Source: Psychrobacter aquaticus CMS 56 (GTDB lineage Bacteria; Pseudomonadota; Gammaproteobacteria; Pseudomonadales; Moraxellaceae). Taken from it: a stretch of 64,000 nucleotides of DNA. The DNA lies in contig NZ_AUSW01000016.1 of the NCBI RefSeq assembly GCF_000471625.1, positions 1 to 64,000 on the forward strand, given 5' to 3'. A model generated the notes under the pieces. The model searched no databases, had not been told where the DNA came from, and saw only the letters and a program-made list of their open reading frames with translations. Shown here one piece after another: positions 44,793 to 55,574 of this stretch (the first letter of the stretch is position 1; each line of letters begins with the position of its first letter). The position numbers and the translations under genes were made by a program.

Positions 44793-47700
44793 ATGAAAAA
44801 CCAGCCCAACGACATAGTGACGCTTGAGTGGTTATTACCACTATTTAATCAGCAATTATCACGGGTATCTGATGGCTGGCAATTAGGTGCGGATAGCACT
44901 GACTATGAGCGGATGATAGAGCCTTACCGTCAGATTGGTGGGGCGTTGACTATGATTCGCCTTCCTTTGCTAGCAAACCTTGCCAACAAACTGAATTTAC
45001 TGGCAGAAGCAAGCCGTCATGATGGTCTCTCTACTTACCACCACCGGATTGGCCAGTTTTCTCATGAGCTGTTGCATCGTGAGTTGAATCAGTATGCACA
45101 TACGAGCAGTCATCATATTGCTTTAATTCATAAAGCCGTTGATGAATTGACGCAAGCATTGTCAAAACTGGGTATAGCGACAGACTCGTTAGTAGGCCTT
45201 ACTGATAATCAGTATCAGCATTCATACAATGATGTCGATAACAATATTATCGATAATATTGAGGTGATAGTACCTACAAGTCGAATGCTGACGCACTTGG
45301 AAGATCATCATTATCAGCAGTTATTACTGGCTTGGCGTCAGCAAGTACAAGCGTTACTGGTTGTTAATACTAATGAGTCTTCTTTACTGGCTATACTAGA
45401 AAGAGTTAGCCAGTACTTGTGGCAAACCACGCAAAATGGCGATTTACAACGCCTTTGGTATTTGACTGAACGGTGGCTAACTGATCTTACGCACAATGAC
45501 ACACCTCTACCTGAGCACTATGCGCCACTATTAAGTCAACTTGAGCAAATGATAGAGCCTTGTGCCAATCAAGCTGAGTTACCCTCAAGTGTGATCAGAA
45601 GCTTGATTCTAAAAATTTATATCGAATTAAGTGGTCTTGGCCAAAGTAGTAAGATCACTCAATCTATATTAAACGGTCTATCGCAGAGTACGCCAACCGC
45701 TCCACGTTTTCTATCACGGATACTTGGTGAGCTTGAGACACTTATTTTTAATTTAGATAAACCAGATACGCTTTTAACGCCTTTACAAAAAGTGAAAAGT
45801 CAACTTGAGGGACGAGGCTGGACATATTATGTGTCGCAAGTCGAGTCAATCCTCACGGATATCGAGCACGCTTTATCATCAGAGAATGGTTTTGCACAAG
45901 AGCAATGGCAGATTGAGCGCAAGCTGCAAGAGTTATATAGTGCTATCTATAATACCGAACAAACGATATCTATTAAGATAGGGGGCGCAGCCTCTTTTGT
46001 CACAGGGTCTGAAGCACTTGATAGTGTTGATAATCAGGTGGAGGATAGTCATGACATTGCTTCTGCTGATGCAGATTTGCGTGAGTTGCGCATCGCAGTA
46101 GAAGAAGTAAAACAAAATTTCGATGAATATGTACAGCGCCAAAATATCCATCTGTTGCCAGATGCTGCTGATTTTATTGCTATTGGAGATGCTTTCGCTG
46201 ATATGGGTTTGCCAGCAATTCGTCAAACCATGGATGAGATGGCCAGTATATTTGCGCAATTGGCAAGTCATAAAATTGCAGTGCTCAGCTGGGATGTGAT
46301 TCAAGCATTGGCTGAGGCTTTAATCTCTATTGAATTGTTGCTTGATTATCTTGCACAACAGGTCTTTGATCAGCAGTTATTGACCCAAGCAAGTGAGCAT
46401 ACGACCAAAGCCATACAGCTACTCAATGTTTATATTGAAGCACCAGAGACGATCAACGATACTTTTCTTACGCAAAAGCCAGCCGCGATGAATGTACTTC
46501 GTTATGATGATAGTGGCGAGATTGCCCCTGTTATCATTTCAGACGTAGATAATGAAGATACTAATAATATTAGCGACCATACTGTTAATAGCAATACCGT
46601 TAACAACATTGTAGAGAGTGAAGCATTAACACGCGTTCGTGAGCAAATTAAACCCGACAACTTCGAAATAGACGAGGATATTCGTGACATCTTTATTGAA
46701 GAGGTGACAGAGGTAGTCTCTGACTTAGAAGACTTCCTGCCGATTTGGCAGCAGGATTCGCAGGATTTAACCCCATTAACTGAGGTGCGTCGAGGTTTCC
46801 ATACTTTAAAAGGCTCAGGCCGTATGGTCGGTGCTTTTAGTATCAGTGAAATGGCATGGTCAATCGAAAACCTGCTAAATCGCCTTTTGGATAAGACGCT
46901 ATCTGTCACAGATGAAGTGGTAAATCTGGTAATAGAGACAACGACACACCTACCAGCATTGGTCGCTGATTTTGAAGCGCAGCAATCACCAAGCTTTGAC
47001 CCTGCTCTCATTATTTTGCAAAGCCATAATTTGATGGCGCAGCAGCCTATCAATACTGGTCTACCTGTGCCTGAACTTACTGACAATGAAACCGAATCTG
47101 ACAACAATCAATCTGTTTTAGCAAACAGCTCAGAATTGGACATATCAAGAAGCATTGACGACATTGAGGCGTCAATGCTTCTTGATACAGTTTACGATTC
47201 TGACAAGACCAGTAATGACAGTGAAAATAAAAAGACAGCTGCATCATTGGCTACTTTAGAGATTCCAGCAGTACTTGTCCCTTTTATGCAAAAAACCGAG
47301 CAATTACCAGCGGATGCTAGTGATGCAGACCCTGATATTAAAGAGATATTTCTAGAAGAAGCCAATGAAGTATTGGTTGATATCACCCCTTTGTTTGAAG
47401 GTTGGCGACTATCAACAACTGATTTGAGCGGACTGGCAGACATCCGCCGCGGCTTTCATACCTTAAAAGGTTCAGGTCGTATGGTAGGGGCTCACTATAC
47501 GGCTGAGCTGGCATGGGCTATAGAAGATATGCTTAATCGCATCTTGGATCGTAGCGTTGTTGTCTCAGAGGATATGTGTCAGCTTATTGCAGACGTATTA
47601 GCAGCTTATCCTACGATGTTGACGGTGTTTGAAAACGACAGCCAAGACTATCCAGTAATGATGCCCTTGTGGATCGCCTGCGCGAAATTTTATAGTAAGC

Positions 47701-50700
47701 AGCAACATGATGAGTTTAGCTATGCTGCTTTATTTGCTCAGCAGCATGAGCCAGAAGGGAATGGCTCTGAGTATGAGGTAAACCAAAGCTCAGTCGGATT
47801 TGAGCTATCTGGTTCAGATAGCACGTACCTCATCCATGATAATACCAATGAAGCGATAGATATCACGTTGCAGACGTTCAATTACGTCAACGAAATGATA
47901 GCAGAAGCGCCCATTGTCTTAGCACCTCAAAGTGAAAAAGAAAAAGTATTTTGTGAGATTTTTATCGACGAAGCGGAAGGCTTATTACAAGATATTGATC
48001 AATTTGTTGATGACCATAAAGATGAGCCTTATGTTGAAGTCACGGATGAGATCGTACGCGCCTTTCATACTTTGAGAGGGGCTTCTGGCTCAAGTGCGCT
48101 AGCGGCCATCAGCGAAGTGAGCGCGACCATAGAACATAGCTTGGAGTTGTTACAACAACAAGATACCGCCATGAATGCTCAGCACCTAGAAGCATTAGCC
48201 AGATCTGCCACACTGATGGATGGCTATTTGACCCATTATAAACAAAACGTTCAGCCGCAAAACGTAGCAGCAGAAGAGATGCATAGCCAACAAGACATCG
48301 TATCGTTACAGGCCATGCTTGATGAGCAACATATCACTAGCGATACTAAGGCTGTATCCGATAAAAAACCGACGATAGAGCAGCTACTAGATAATAATAT
48401 TGATGAACTATTAGATGCGGAATGGGAACTAGATGCCGCTCTCAATAATTCTGAAATAGAACAGGTTCAGGGATATATGAAGCGCCAAATATCGCAAATA
48501 CACCATTTGACCGATAAAGCACAAGCGTTTCCAAAATTTGCCTTAATCCTTAATGAGCTAGGCAATGCATATGTTTACTTGAACAACAACCTTGATAAAG
48601 CAAGGGATACAAACGTTCAAGCCATACTACATGCTGGCCACGCTCAGTTAGTCGGTTTATTTGATGCATTGGCAGGTAGTACGTCATTGAAAATGAGCAA
48701 TCAAGTGCTTGAGGATCTACATAGTATTTATCAGGATGATGCCAACAATGATGACGGTGCCTTTATCGTTCGAAGTGTTTCAGCGCCTGAGCTAGAGCTT
48801 GAGTTTATTGATACGGATGCTGAGCTATTAGAAATCTTTTTAGAAGAAGCGCAAGAGCTTGATGCTGCGCTAGACGAGAGTTTTAATAAATGGCGCACTG
48901 ATATAACCAATATTAACTCATTAAAAGTTTTGCAACGTCATCTTCACACTATCAAAGGTGGCGCACGGATGGCGGGTATTCGTAGTATTGGCGATCTAAC
49001 GCACGAAGCTGAGAGTGTTTATGAGTCATTTGTAGAGAGCAGAAGAGCTCCAACAGAGCAATGGCTCGAGATTATGCAAATGGTACAAGATACGATGTCG
49101 TTGCAAGTGATGCATATCGTGAATTATAAACAATCGTTTTTTGCATCAGATCTTATTGAGCAGCTACAACAGTTTGAAAAAGCAAAAACATTGCCAGAAA
49201 CGGTAGAGCTCATCATACCCGTACCGAAAAATAATTTTGAACCTGAGACACAAAGTAAGGACGCTGAAAATACTTATAGTAGTGACGAAGCAGATACTTT
49301 AAGTTTGGATAGAATGATTCAGCAGTCATGGGCGAATGGCTTACCTGACCCTGATATATTGGCAGTGTTTTTAGAAGAAGCAGAAGAACTTACCAATCGC
49401 AATAAATATCTGCATTTATTCTTAAAAGATACCAATAATACCACTGCGTTACAAGCGCTTCAGCGTGATTTGCATACCATCAAAGGTGGTGCGCGAATGG
49501 TCACTGCGACTGGTATCGCTGATCTGGCGCATGAAATGGAGTCGGTTTATAAAGATTTTGTGGATAATCGCCGTCCTGCTACCAAGAAAGTATTAGAGCT
49601 ACTGGTAGCCAGTCATGACTGGCTTGCTGATGCAGTGTTTATTCTTAGACAGCAGGTCAATCCACCGACGCCTGCGCTATTAATTGAAGCATTGCAACAG
49701 TTTGGTAAAAACCCTGATAGCTTAAAACAAATACCCAAAGAGTCTCTACAAGTACAGCGTGAAGCCATCTTTATTGCTAAAGAAAAGCAGGATTCACAGT
49801 ACCTTGCAAAAGATATTAGTGAAATGCCGTCTATGCTCAGCAGTGTCAGTGAAGACGATCAAGCTACTAATAACAATGAGATGATTCGCATTTCAGGGGG
49901 GTTAATTGAGCATATGATTAACCTGTCTGGAGAATCAGCTATTAACCGTGCTCGTATTGATATGGGCATAACCAGCTTGACCAACAGTATTGAGGATATG
50001 GGAACTACGGTACAGCGTTTGGCGGATCAGTTACGCCGAATGGAAATCGAGCTTGAGGCACAGATTCTATCGCAAATCGACGATGAGTTGATTCAGAATG
50101 AAGATTTTGATCCTCTCGAAATGGATCAATACTCTTCTTTAAATCAGTTATCAAAATCCTTGACAGAATCAGCATCAGATTTGGTTGATATCAATCATAC
50201 ATTGTTAGAAAAAACACGTGATAGCGAAAGCCTTTTATTACAGCTGTCGCGAACGCAAACTGAGCTGCAAGATGGTCTTATGAACTCGCGTATGGTGCCA
50301 TTTACGCGTTTGACGCCACGTCTTGAGCGTATCGTTCGTCAGACTGCCAATGAGCTGAACAAGTCTGTTGAGTTGACGATTATCAATGCTGACGACGAAA
50401 TGGACAGAACCATCCTAGAGCGTATTACCTCGCCGCTTGAACATATGCTACGCAACGCCGTCGATCATGGTATCGAAAATACATCGACGCGTCTAAGAGC
50501 AGGTAAAGAACGTAGTGGGCGTATTACGCTTGAAGTACATCGCGAAGGCAGTGAGATTGTCATCGAGTTGTCAGATGATGGTCGTGGCATCGATGTAGAA
50601 GCCGTACGTAACAAAGCCATCTCTCAAGGCCTCATTGATGCAGACGATTATAGTTTAACTGACCTTGATATCATGCAATACATTTTTAATGCTGGACTGA

Positions 50701-51722
50701 GTACCAGTAAGCAAGTGACGCAGATTTCTGGGCGCGGCGTTGGTATGGACGTGGTTATTAGTGAGATTCGCCAATTGGGCGGTGCGGTCTCGGTGGTTTC
50801 AGAGCTGGGTCAGGGATCGCGCTTTACGATGCGTTTACCTCTGACTGTGGCAGTGTCTGATGCCTTAGTGGTTAGAGCAGCAGATCGTTATTATGCGATA
50901 CCACTGGTGCAAATTGAGCGCGTGGTTCGTGTCAATCCAGAAAAACTTTACGATTATTATCAGTCAAATGCTGCCACGCTAAACTTCGAAGATGTTGATT
51001 ATCGGGTTCGCTATTTAAATGAGATTTTATCAGGTAATAAATTGAATGAACTGGTCGTCAATACCAATACCAGTCTGCCACTCATCATTATTAAAAACCG
51101 CACTGGACACAATATTGCTTTGCAGGTTGATCAAATTGCAGGGTCACGTATTGAAGTAGTGGTAAAACCATTAGGAAAACAGTTGTCAAATCTATCAGGG
51201 ATTTCAGCAGCGACGATTATGGGCGACGGCTCGGTCATGCTTATCTTGGATCTGATTGCTTTGATGCGTAATGCACAGCTGGTTAAAAATATGTCGAAAT
51301 CTGCTGACTCTAAACGCAAAAGTATAGCGTTTAAGTCTACTATCTTAGTCGTTGATGATTCAGTTACCGTACGCAAAGTGACGTCACGCTTCTTGGAGCG
51401 TCAAGGATTTAATGTGGCAGTGGCAAAAGATGGTATCGATGCAATTGAGATATTACAAGACACCACGCCAGATATGATATTGCTGGATATCGAAATGCCA
51501 CGGATGGATGGTTTTGAGGTCGCGACTCAAGTCAGACATAATCAGCGTTTACAGCATATTCCTATTATCATGATTACATCACGTACGGGTGAGAAGCATC
51601 GTGAGCGTGCGTTAGAAGTTGGGGTAAATGATTACATGGGTAAGCCATTCCAAGAGCAGGAGCTGCTTAATAAAATTCAGGGGATACTGGGCAAAAAGGT
51701 CAGCCTGACTCATGAAGGATAA
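44793..51722 (+). CDS. chpA: ChpA, multi-Hpt CheA-type histidine kinase
   Basis: A 2309-residue hybrid kinase. Residues 1-640 are a FimL/ChpA-like N-terminal region without phosphoacceptor motif. Five histidine-phosphotransfer domains follow, with His at about 670 and 889 (both His-Thr-Leu-Lys-Gly-Ser-Gly-Arg), 1092 (His-Thr-Leu-Arg-Gly-Ala, Lys replaced by Arg), 1385 and 1561 (both His-Thr-Ile-Lys-Gly-Gly-Ala-Arg). Then come the dimerisation region, the CheA ATPase (Arg-Asn-Ala-Val-Asp-His-Gly near 1888, Asp-Asp-Gly-Arg-Gly near 1927), a CheW domain (about 2020-2150) and a receiver with Asp2232. It phosphorylates PilG and PilH. Acidic, Asn/Ser-rich linkers join the domains. The next gene overlaps its end by 11 bases. 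Confidence 0.95.
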   Translation: MKNQPNDIVTLEWLLPLFNQQLSRVSDGWQLGADSTDYERMIEPYRQIGGALTMIRLPLLANLANKLNLLAEASRHDGLSTYHHRIGQFSHELLHRELNQYAHTSSHHIALIHKAVDELTQALSKLGIATDSLVGLTDNQYQHSYNDVDNNIIDNIEVIVPTSRMLTHLEDHHYQQLLLAWRQQVQALLVVNTNESSLLAILERVSQYLWQTTQNGDLQRLWYLTERWLTDLTHNDTPLPEHYAPLLSQLEQMIEPCANQAELPSSVIRSLILKIYIELSGLGQSSKITQSILNGLSQSTPTAPRFLSRILGELETLIFNLDKPDTLLTPLQKVKSQLEGRGWTYYVSQVESILTDIEHALSSENGFAQEQWQIERKLQELYSAIYNTEQTISIKIGGAASFVTGSEALDSVDNQVEDSHDIASADADLRELRIAVEEVKQNFDEYVQRQNIHLLPDAADFIAIGDAFADMGLPAIRQTMDEMASIFAQLASHKIAVLSWDVIQALAEALISIELLLDYLAQQVFDQQLLTQASEHTTKAIQLLNVYIEAPETINDTFLTQKPAAMNVLRYDDSGEIAPVIISDVDNEDTNNISDHTVNSNTVNNIVESEALTRVREQIKPDNFEIDEDIRDIFIEEVTEVVSDLEDFLPIWQQDSQDLTPLTEVRRGFHTLKGSGRMVGAFSISEMAWSIENLLNRLLDKTLSVTDEVVNLVIETTTHLPALVADFEAQQSPSFDPALIILQSHNLMAQQPINTGLPVPELTDNETESDNNQSVLANSSELDISRSIDDIEASMLLDTVYDSDKTSNDSENKKTAASLATLEIPAVLVPFMQKTEQLPADASDADPDIKEIFLEEANEVLVDITPLFEGWRLSTTDLSGLADIRRGFHTLKGSGRMVGAHYTAELAWAIEDMLNRILDRSVVVSEDMCQLIADVLAAYPTMLTVFENDSQDYPVMMPLWIACAKFYSKQQHDEFSYAALFAQQHEPEGNGSEYEVNQSSVGFELSGSDSTYLIHDNTNEAIDITLQTFNYVNEMIAEAPIVLAPQSEKEKVFCEIFIDEAEGLLQDIDQFVDDHKDEPYVEVTDEIVRAFHTLRGASGSSALAAISEVSATIEHSLELLQQQDTAMNAQHLEALARSATLMDGYLTHYKQNVQPQNVAAEEMHSQQDIVSLQAMLDEQHITSDTKAVSDKKPTIEQLLDNNIDELLDAEWELDAALNNSEIEQVQGYMKRQISQIHHLTDKAQAFPKFALILNELGNAYVYLNNNLDKARDTNVQAILHAGHAQLVGLFDALAGSTSLKMSNQVLEDLHSIYQDDANNDDGAFIVRSVSAPELELEFIDTDAELLEIFLEEAQELDAALDESFNKWRTDITNINSLKVLQRHLHTIKGGARMAGIRSIGDLTHEAESVYESFVESRRAPTEQWLEIMQMVQDTMSLQVMHIVNYKQSFFASDLIEQLQQFEKAKTLPETVELIIPVPKNNFEPETQSKDAENTYSSDEADTLSLDRMIQQSWANGLPDPDILAVFLEEAEELTNRNKYLHLFLKDTNNTTALQALQRDLHTIKGGARMVTATGIADLAHEMESVYKDFVDNRRPATKKVLELLVASHDWLADAVFILRQQVNPPTPALLIEALQQFGKNPDSLKQIPKESLQVQREAIFIAKEKQDSQYLAKDISEMPSMLSSVSEDDQATNNNEMIRISGGLIEHMINLSGESAINRARIDMGITSLTNSIEDMGTTVQRLADQLRRMEIELEAQILSQIDDELIQNEDFDPLEMDQYSSLNQLSKSLTESASDLVDINHTLLEKTRDSESLLLQLSRTQTELQDGLMNSRMVPFTRLTPRLERIVRQTANELNKSVELTIINADDEMDRTILERITSPLEHMLRNAVDHGIENTSTRLRAGKERSGRITLEVHREGSEIVIELSDDGRGIDVEAVRNKAISQGLIDADDYSLTDLDIMQYIFNAGLSTSKQVTQISGRGVGMDVVISEIRQLGGAVSVVSELGQGSRFTMRLPLTVAVSDALVVRAADRYYAIPLVQIERVVRVNPEKLYDYYQSNAATLNFEDVDYRVRYLNEILSGNKLNELVVNTNTSLPLIIIKNRTGHNIALQVDQIAGSRIEVVVKPLGKQLSNLSGISAATIMGDGSVMLILDLIALMRNAQLVKNMSKSADSKRKSIAFKSTILVVDDSVTVRKVTSRFLERQGFNVAVAKDGIDAIEILQDTTPDMILLDIEMPRMDGFEVATQVRHNQRLQHIPIIMITSRTGEKHRERALEVGVNDYMGKPFQEQELLNKIQGILGKKVSLTHEG

Positions 51723-52716
51723 TGCACGTATCTTGGCACTAAGAAAAAAAAACAAGAATGAGATTAGGGTGATGGTCGTAGCAGAAGATCATCATCAGCG
51801 TATGGCTTTTTCGGATACCATACGCAGCTGTGATTTTATCCTCGTTGGCTGTATGTCACGGGCGCAACTGCAAGAGAGTTTTGAGCTGTCTGAGTTAGCA
51901 GTCGATATTTGGCTGATAGACAGCGACTATGATGACAATGTTATGACGGCCACGACTGTTTCCAAACCAGCCGCAGTGTTGGTTGGTTTTAGTCAAGCAC
52001 CTTATCTTAATGAAGCGCCGCAATATGCCAAATGGCAGCGCAAACTAAAGCGTAAGCTTGCGCATATGTTTGCGTTACCTGTCTTGGTAAATGACTTCGT
52101 TTATAAGAAGGATAATACAGAAGCAGATTGGCGTTATGTGGTGTTTTTAGGCGCGTCTATGGGTGGACCTAGTGCGATTAAAGAGTTTTTGGACAACTTG
52201 TCACCCATGCTACCAGTGTCTATCTTACTGGCACATCATTTTAATAAAACCATGATTGACACCTTGCCGCGTATACTCAACCGTCATAATAACTGGCATT
52301 GTCAGGTGATTGCATCTTCACAGCGCTTACGAGCGGGTCATTGCCTTATAGCACCCATTGATAAGCAGATCGTCTGTGACTCGACAGGTCGTGTGATATT
52401 GTTAGATGAAGCATGGAGTGGTGAATATAAGCCTGCCATTGGTCAAATCCTCAAAAATACCAGCGACGTATATGGTAGTGAGCTTATCAATATCATATTT
52501 TCAGGTATGGGTAACGATGGCTCGCAGTATTTGGATGTCATTCAAGAAAACAACAGTCAGTTGTGGGCGCAAGATCCAAGTTTAAGTGCTTGTCCAAGTC
52601 AACCTCAAGCGATCATCGATTCAGGATATTGCAACTTTGTTGGTAGTCCTGCGGATCTGGCGCAGAAACTTACAGATTATATTGGTGAAAGAGCGGTGAC
52701 AGCCTCTTCACATTAA
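51712..52716 (+). CDS. chpB: ChpB, CheB-type methylesterase
   Basis: A 334-residue protein. Residues 15-130 resemble a degenerate receiver domain with no clear phosphorylation site. The methylesterase domain has Ser149 in Gly-Ala-Ser-Met-Gly-Gly-Pro-Ser, a His at 175/176 and Asp269 in Phe-Ser-Gly-Met-Gly-Asn-Asp-Gly, the expected triad. It reverses PilK methylation of PilJ. It overlaps chpA by 11 bases, indicating translational coupling. Confidence 0.9.
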   Translation: MKDNARILALRKKNKNEIRVMVVAEDHHQRMAFSDTIRSCDFILVGCMSRAQLQESFELSELAVDIWLIDSDYDDNVMTATTVSKPAAVLVGFSQAPYLNEAPQYAKWQRKLKRKLAHMFALPVLVNDFVYKKDNTEADWRYVVFLGASMGGPSAIKEFLDNLSPMLPVSILLAHHFNKTMIDTLPRILNRHNNWHCQVIASSQRLRAGHCLIAPIDKQIVCDSTGRVILLDEAWSGEYKPAIGQILKNTSDVYGSELINIIFSGMGNDGSQYLDVIQENNSQLWAQDPSLSACPSQPQAIIDSGYCNFVGSPADLAQKLTDYIGERAVTASSH

Positions 52717-52733
52717 CTTATGGTGAGCGATGT

Positions 52734-53231
52734 ATGAAACAAATTTTGAAACACTCGTTTGAAGCGGTAAGCTTACTGACCACTAGTAAGGGTATGCTTG
52801 ATGTTACGATTGTTCCTGCCTTTAACCAACCTGACTGGCTTATTCCAAGTAGCTTGATTTTGAGTGTGGATGACTATGCGGAACGTGTCTCAACATATGA
52901 TTGGCAGCAACAAGCAGTAGTGGTATTTCATCTGCTGCCACAAGATCAGTCACCAGAGAAAATGCTGGTATTAGAGGGTAATACCTCAGATCATCGCTTA
53001 GCATTGCAAACGGCAGGCGAGCTACAGCAATTACAAGTGCGTATTTCTGAAGTCAAAGATATCGATACTCCTGAGCAACTCAATCATACAGATATCGACA
53101 AAACTGTAGTACCTGTTAATGAAAACGTTGTGCTATCCTACCTTTTTCAAACTGTTACGATTGATGGCAAAACTTATTTGGTGCCAGATTTGGATAAAAT
53201 TGCGCATCACTTAATTGATTTAGACAGGTAA
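52734..53231 (+). CDS. chpC: ChpC-like CheW-fold protein
   Basis: A 165-residue protein, last in the cluster. Its size, its position after chpB and short CheW-like strands (Trp-Leu-Ile-Pro-Ser-Ser, Gly-Lys-Thr-Tyr-Leu-Val-Pro-Asp near the end) suggest ChpC, an auxiliary coupling protein in Pseudomonas. Sequence likeness is weak by eye; the name rests mostly on position. It starts 17 bases after chpB. Confidence 0.65.
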   Translation: MKQILKHSFEAVSLLTTSKGMLDVTIVPAFNQPDWLIPSSLILSVDDYAERVSTYDWQQQAVVVFHLLPQDQSPEKMLVLEGNTSDHRLALQTAGELQQLQVRISEVKDIDTPEQLNHTDIDKTVVPVNENVVLSYLFQTVTIDGKTYLVPDLDKIAHHLIDLDR

Positions 53232-53372
53232 TTGCTCGTCTATATTTGAGTGAATCTTGGCTATCAAGATATTAGTCCAGAAGTTTTACTTATTTCTAAT
53301 CGCTGGATGAGTGGCTATTTTGTCTATAGCATTGATTGCAAATAACGAATGGTAAGGACAATGGGATAGCAC

Positions 53373-53900
53373 ATGAGTAATACAAGTTCACACTTATCAA
53401 AGTGGTCTGTCAGTAGTCGTATTTTTCACTGGATTAGTGCAGTTTTATTACTGGTCACATGGGTAATGATATTTTTGTACGACAATCTCGATAGTAACCT
53501 TTATATCGGATTGCATAAATCTTTTGGCATCAGCTTATTGTTTTGGATGATAGCGCGGGTAATTAACCGTGCAGTGACTAAAGCACCGCCGCCGATATCC
53601 ATGCCAAAGTGGCAGCTGTTATTATCACAATTGTCGCATTTTGGACTTTATGCGCTATTAATTGCCATGCCAATGGCAGGTTTATTGATGTCTGTCTATG
53701 GTGGTCGGCCCGTTGATATTTTTGGCTTGTTTCAAATTTCCGTATTTGTGACTCCAGATCGAGATTTAGCCCGTTTTTACAACGATTTGCATACTGATAT
53801 TATTTGGCCAACAATTATTGCATTCACGCTTATTCATATTGCCGCTGCTCTATATCACCAGTTTGTGAAAAAAGACAATTTAATGGCACGTATGAAATAA
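53373..53900 (+). CDS. Cytochrome b561 family membrane protein
   Basis: A 175-residue four-helix protein. The haem-ligand histidines are likely in Ile-Phe-His-Trp-Ile (residue 19), Gly-Leu-His-Lys-Ser-Phe-Gly, Leu-Ser-His-Phe-Gly-Leu-Tyr and Leu-Ile-His-Ile-Ala-Ala-Ala-Leu-Tyr-His. Members bind two b haems and move electrons between the quinone pool and periplasmic acceptors, for example superoxide. Single gene, closed by a strong terminator. Confidence 0.92.
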   Translation: MSNTSSHLSKWSVSSRIFHWISAVLLLVTWVMIFLYDNLDSNLYIGLHKSFGISLLFWMIARVINRAVTKAPPPISMPKWQLLLSQLSHFGLYALLIAMPMAGLLMSVYGGRPVDIFGLFQISVFVTPDRDLARFYNDLHTDIIWPTIIAFTLIHIAAALYHQFVKKDNLMARMK

Positions 53901-53959
53901 TTGACTTTAAGCGGTTTTTTATCGATGAAAGTATTTTTTTCTACCTAAAAAACGCATAT

Positions 53960-53993
53960 AAAAAACCCTAAGTACGAATACTTAGGGTTTTTT
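53960..53993. terminator. Bidirectional rho-independent terminator
   Basis: A 15-bp perfect stem (AAAAAACCCTAAGTA at 53960-53974, TACTTAGGGTTTTTT at 53979-53993) with a CGAA tetraloop, between cytochrome b561 and convergent minE. Confidence 0.95.
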
Positions 53994-54063
53994 GTGAGTG
54001 CAATTACGATATTTAGTAAGTTAAATAAGTTTGATACAGCAAATCATCTTTTTGAGAAGAGTA

Positions 54064-54354
54064 TTATTTTTTGTGCTCAGGTAAATTAATATTCATCTCT
54101 AGTACATCTAGGCTGTCCTCAGAACGATGATTGATATTGACATCATCTATCTGTACACCGTTGACATACTTATTAACCACTTCTAATATCTCACGTTTCA
54201 TTTTTTCGATACGATCAACAGTTAGGCGGTTGTTTAAGCGATTTTCACTAGCAACGATGACCTTAAGGCGTTCAGTCGCTAAATTAGCACTACCGCCACT
54301 ATTGTTGTCATCAGTACCAAATAGGCTACTCCAAAATCCTTTTTTCTTCGTCAT
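54064..54354 (-). CDS. minE: MinE, cell division topological specificity factor
   Basis: A 96-residue MinE. It has the N-terminal amphipathic membrane anchor (Gly-Phe-Trp-Ser-Ser-Leu-Phe-Gly), a short Gly/Ser/Asn-rich insertion, the MinD-binding strand/helix ([10 protein letters not shown]) and the C-terminal dimer domain. It drives Min oscillation. The second ATG (54354) is six bases from GGAGG; the first (54357) overlaps the minD stop. Translation is coupled to minD. Confidence 0.95.
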   Translation of the reverse strand: MTKKKGFWSSLFGTDDNNSGGSANLATERLKVIVASENRLNNRLTVDRIEKMKREILEVVNKYVNGVQIDDVNINHRSEDSLDVLEMNINLPEHKK

Positions 54355-54356
54355 CA

Positions 54357-55169
54357 TTAACCTCCAAACCAGCGCTGTAATAGACTCTTTTTCTTCACAT
54401 CAATATGACGTAATGGACGTTCTTCGCCTAAGAAACGGGCAACAATGTCATCATAACATTGACCAGCAATAGAGTCGGTATAATGAATAACTGGCTCACC
54501 ATGGTTCGATGCTTCAAGAACCGAATGGCTTTCAGGAACAACCCCAAGTAAGGGCACTTTTAAGATATCGTTAGAAATCGTATCAATATCCATCATCTCG
54601 TTGGCTGCTGCACGTTCGGCGTTATAACGAGTAATAATCAGATGCTCACGTACAGAACCTTGGTTTTCTTCAACCTTTTTGGTTTGGCTTTGCAAAATAC
54701 CAATAATACGGTCTGAGTCACGTACTGAAGAAATCTCAGGATTAGTAACAATAATCGCCTCATCAGCATGGTACATTGCCAACTGCGCACCGCGCTCGAT
54801 ACCCGCAGGTGAATCACAGATAATATAATCAAACTGTTTAGACAGCTCAGCCATAATCTCTGCCACCCCTTCATCTGTCAGTGCGTCTTTATCACGCGTT
54901 TGACTGGCGGGTAGGATGTACAAATTTTCGAGTTGTTTGTCTTTGACAAGTGCTTGCGACAAACGAGCATTACCGTTGATGACGTCAACAAAATCGTAAA
55001 CAATCCGGTTCTCACAACCCATGATCAAGTCTAGATTACGTAGACCCACATCAAAATCGATAACGACTGTTTTATAGCCACGCAATGCTAAGCCGGCGGC
55101 AAAAGAGGCACTTGTCGTGGTTTTGCCCACACCGCCTTTACCTGAAGTGATTACAACTATCTTCGCCAC
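54357..55169 (-). CDS. minD: MinD, septum-site ATPase
   Basis: A 270-residue ParA/MinD ATPase with the deviant Walker A Lys-Gly-Gly-Val-Gly-Lys-Thr-Thr (11-18), [18 protein letters not shown], and the C-terminal membrane-targeting helix [10 protein letters not shown]. It recruits MinC to the membrane and is displaced by MinE. Length as in E. coli. Confidence 0.97.
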   Translation of the reverse strand: MAKIVVITSGKGGVGKTTTSASFAAGLALRGYKTVVIDFDVGLRNLDLIMGCENRIVYDFVDVINGNARLSQALVKDKQLENLYILPASQTRDKDALTDEGVAEIMAELSKQFDYIICDSPAGIERGAQLAMYHADEAIIVTNPEISSVRDSDRIIGILQSQTKKVEENQGSVREHLIITRYNAERAAANEMMDIDTISNDILKVPLLGVVPESHSVLEASNHGEPVIHYTDSIAGQCYDDIVARFLGEERPLRHIDVKKKSLLQRWFGG

Positions 55170-55574
55170 AATGGCACACTCCTATGAATCAATGGGATAT
55201 CTTTTATATAAATAGCGCAATTACATATTATTCACATACTAAGCATGCACTACCTGCGAAGCTAGCCTAGCACAAATAAACAAAAATTTATAGCAAGTCA
55301 ATGCTAAAGCCACAAAACAACGTATCAGTAAGCCATTCGCCATGGTTACCTAACGTTTTTTAGCCACTACAGCCTTTTGTGAATGATAGAATAAACGCTC
55401 ACGATTAAGGTAGATAGTGGCAGAGCCAGAGATTCATCATAGGGTATTTTTGTTAAATAAACTTACGCTAATAATGAATCCAATTATCTCAGAGGTTTTA
55501 TGAAAAATTTCTTAGCTCAGTTTTTAATTTTTCTAACCACCATTTGAACGTTTATGGTTTTCAATAACATGTTA
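55170..55574. other. Gap between minC and minD, no gene seen
   Basis: 405 AT-rich bases. In many bacteria minC and minD are nearly adjacent. No frame, terminator or repeat is recognised, so minD probably has its own promoter here. Confidence 0.4.

Noticed and set aside
46502..47107. 201-codon frame antisense to chpA
   Set aside because: It lies wholly inside the strongly supported chpA frame and is Ser/Arg/Thr-rich in the way antisense frames of such genes are; no start signal.
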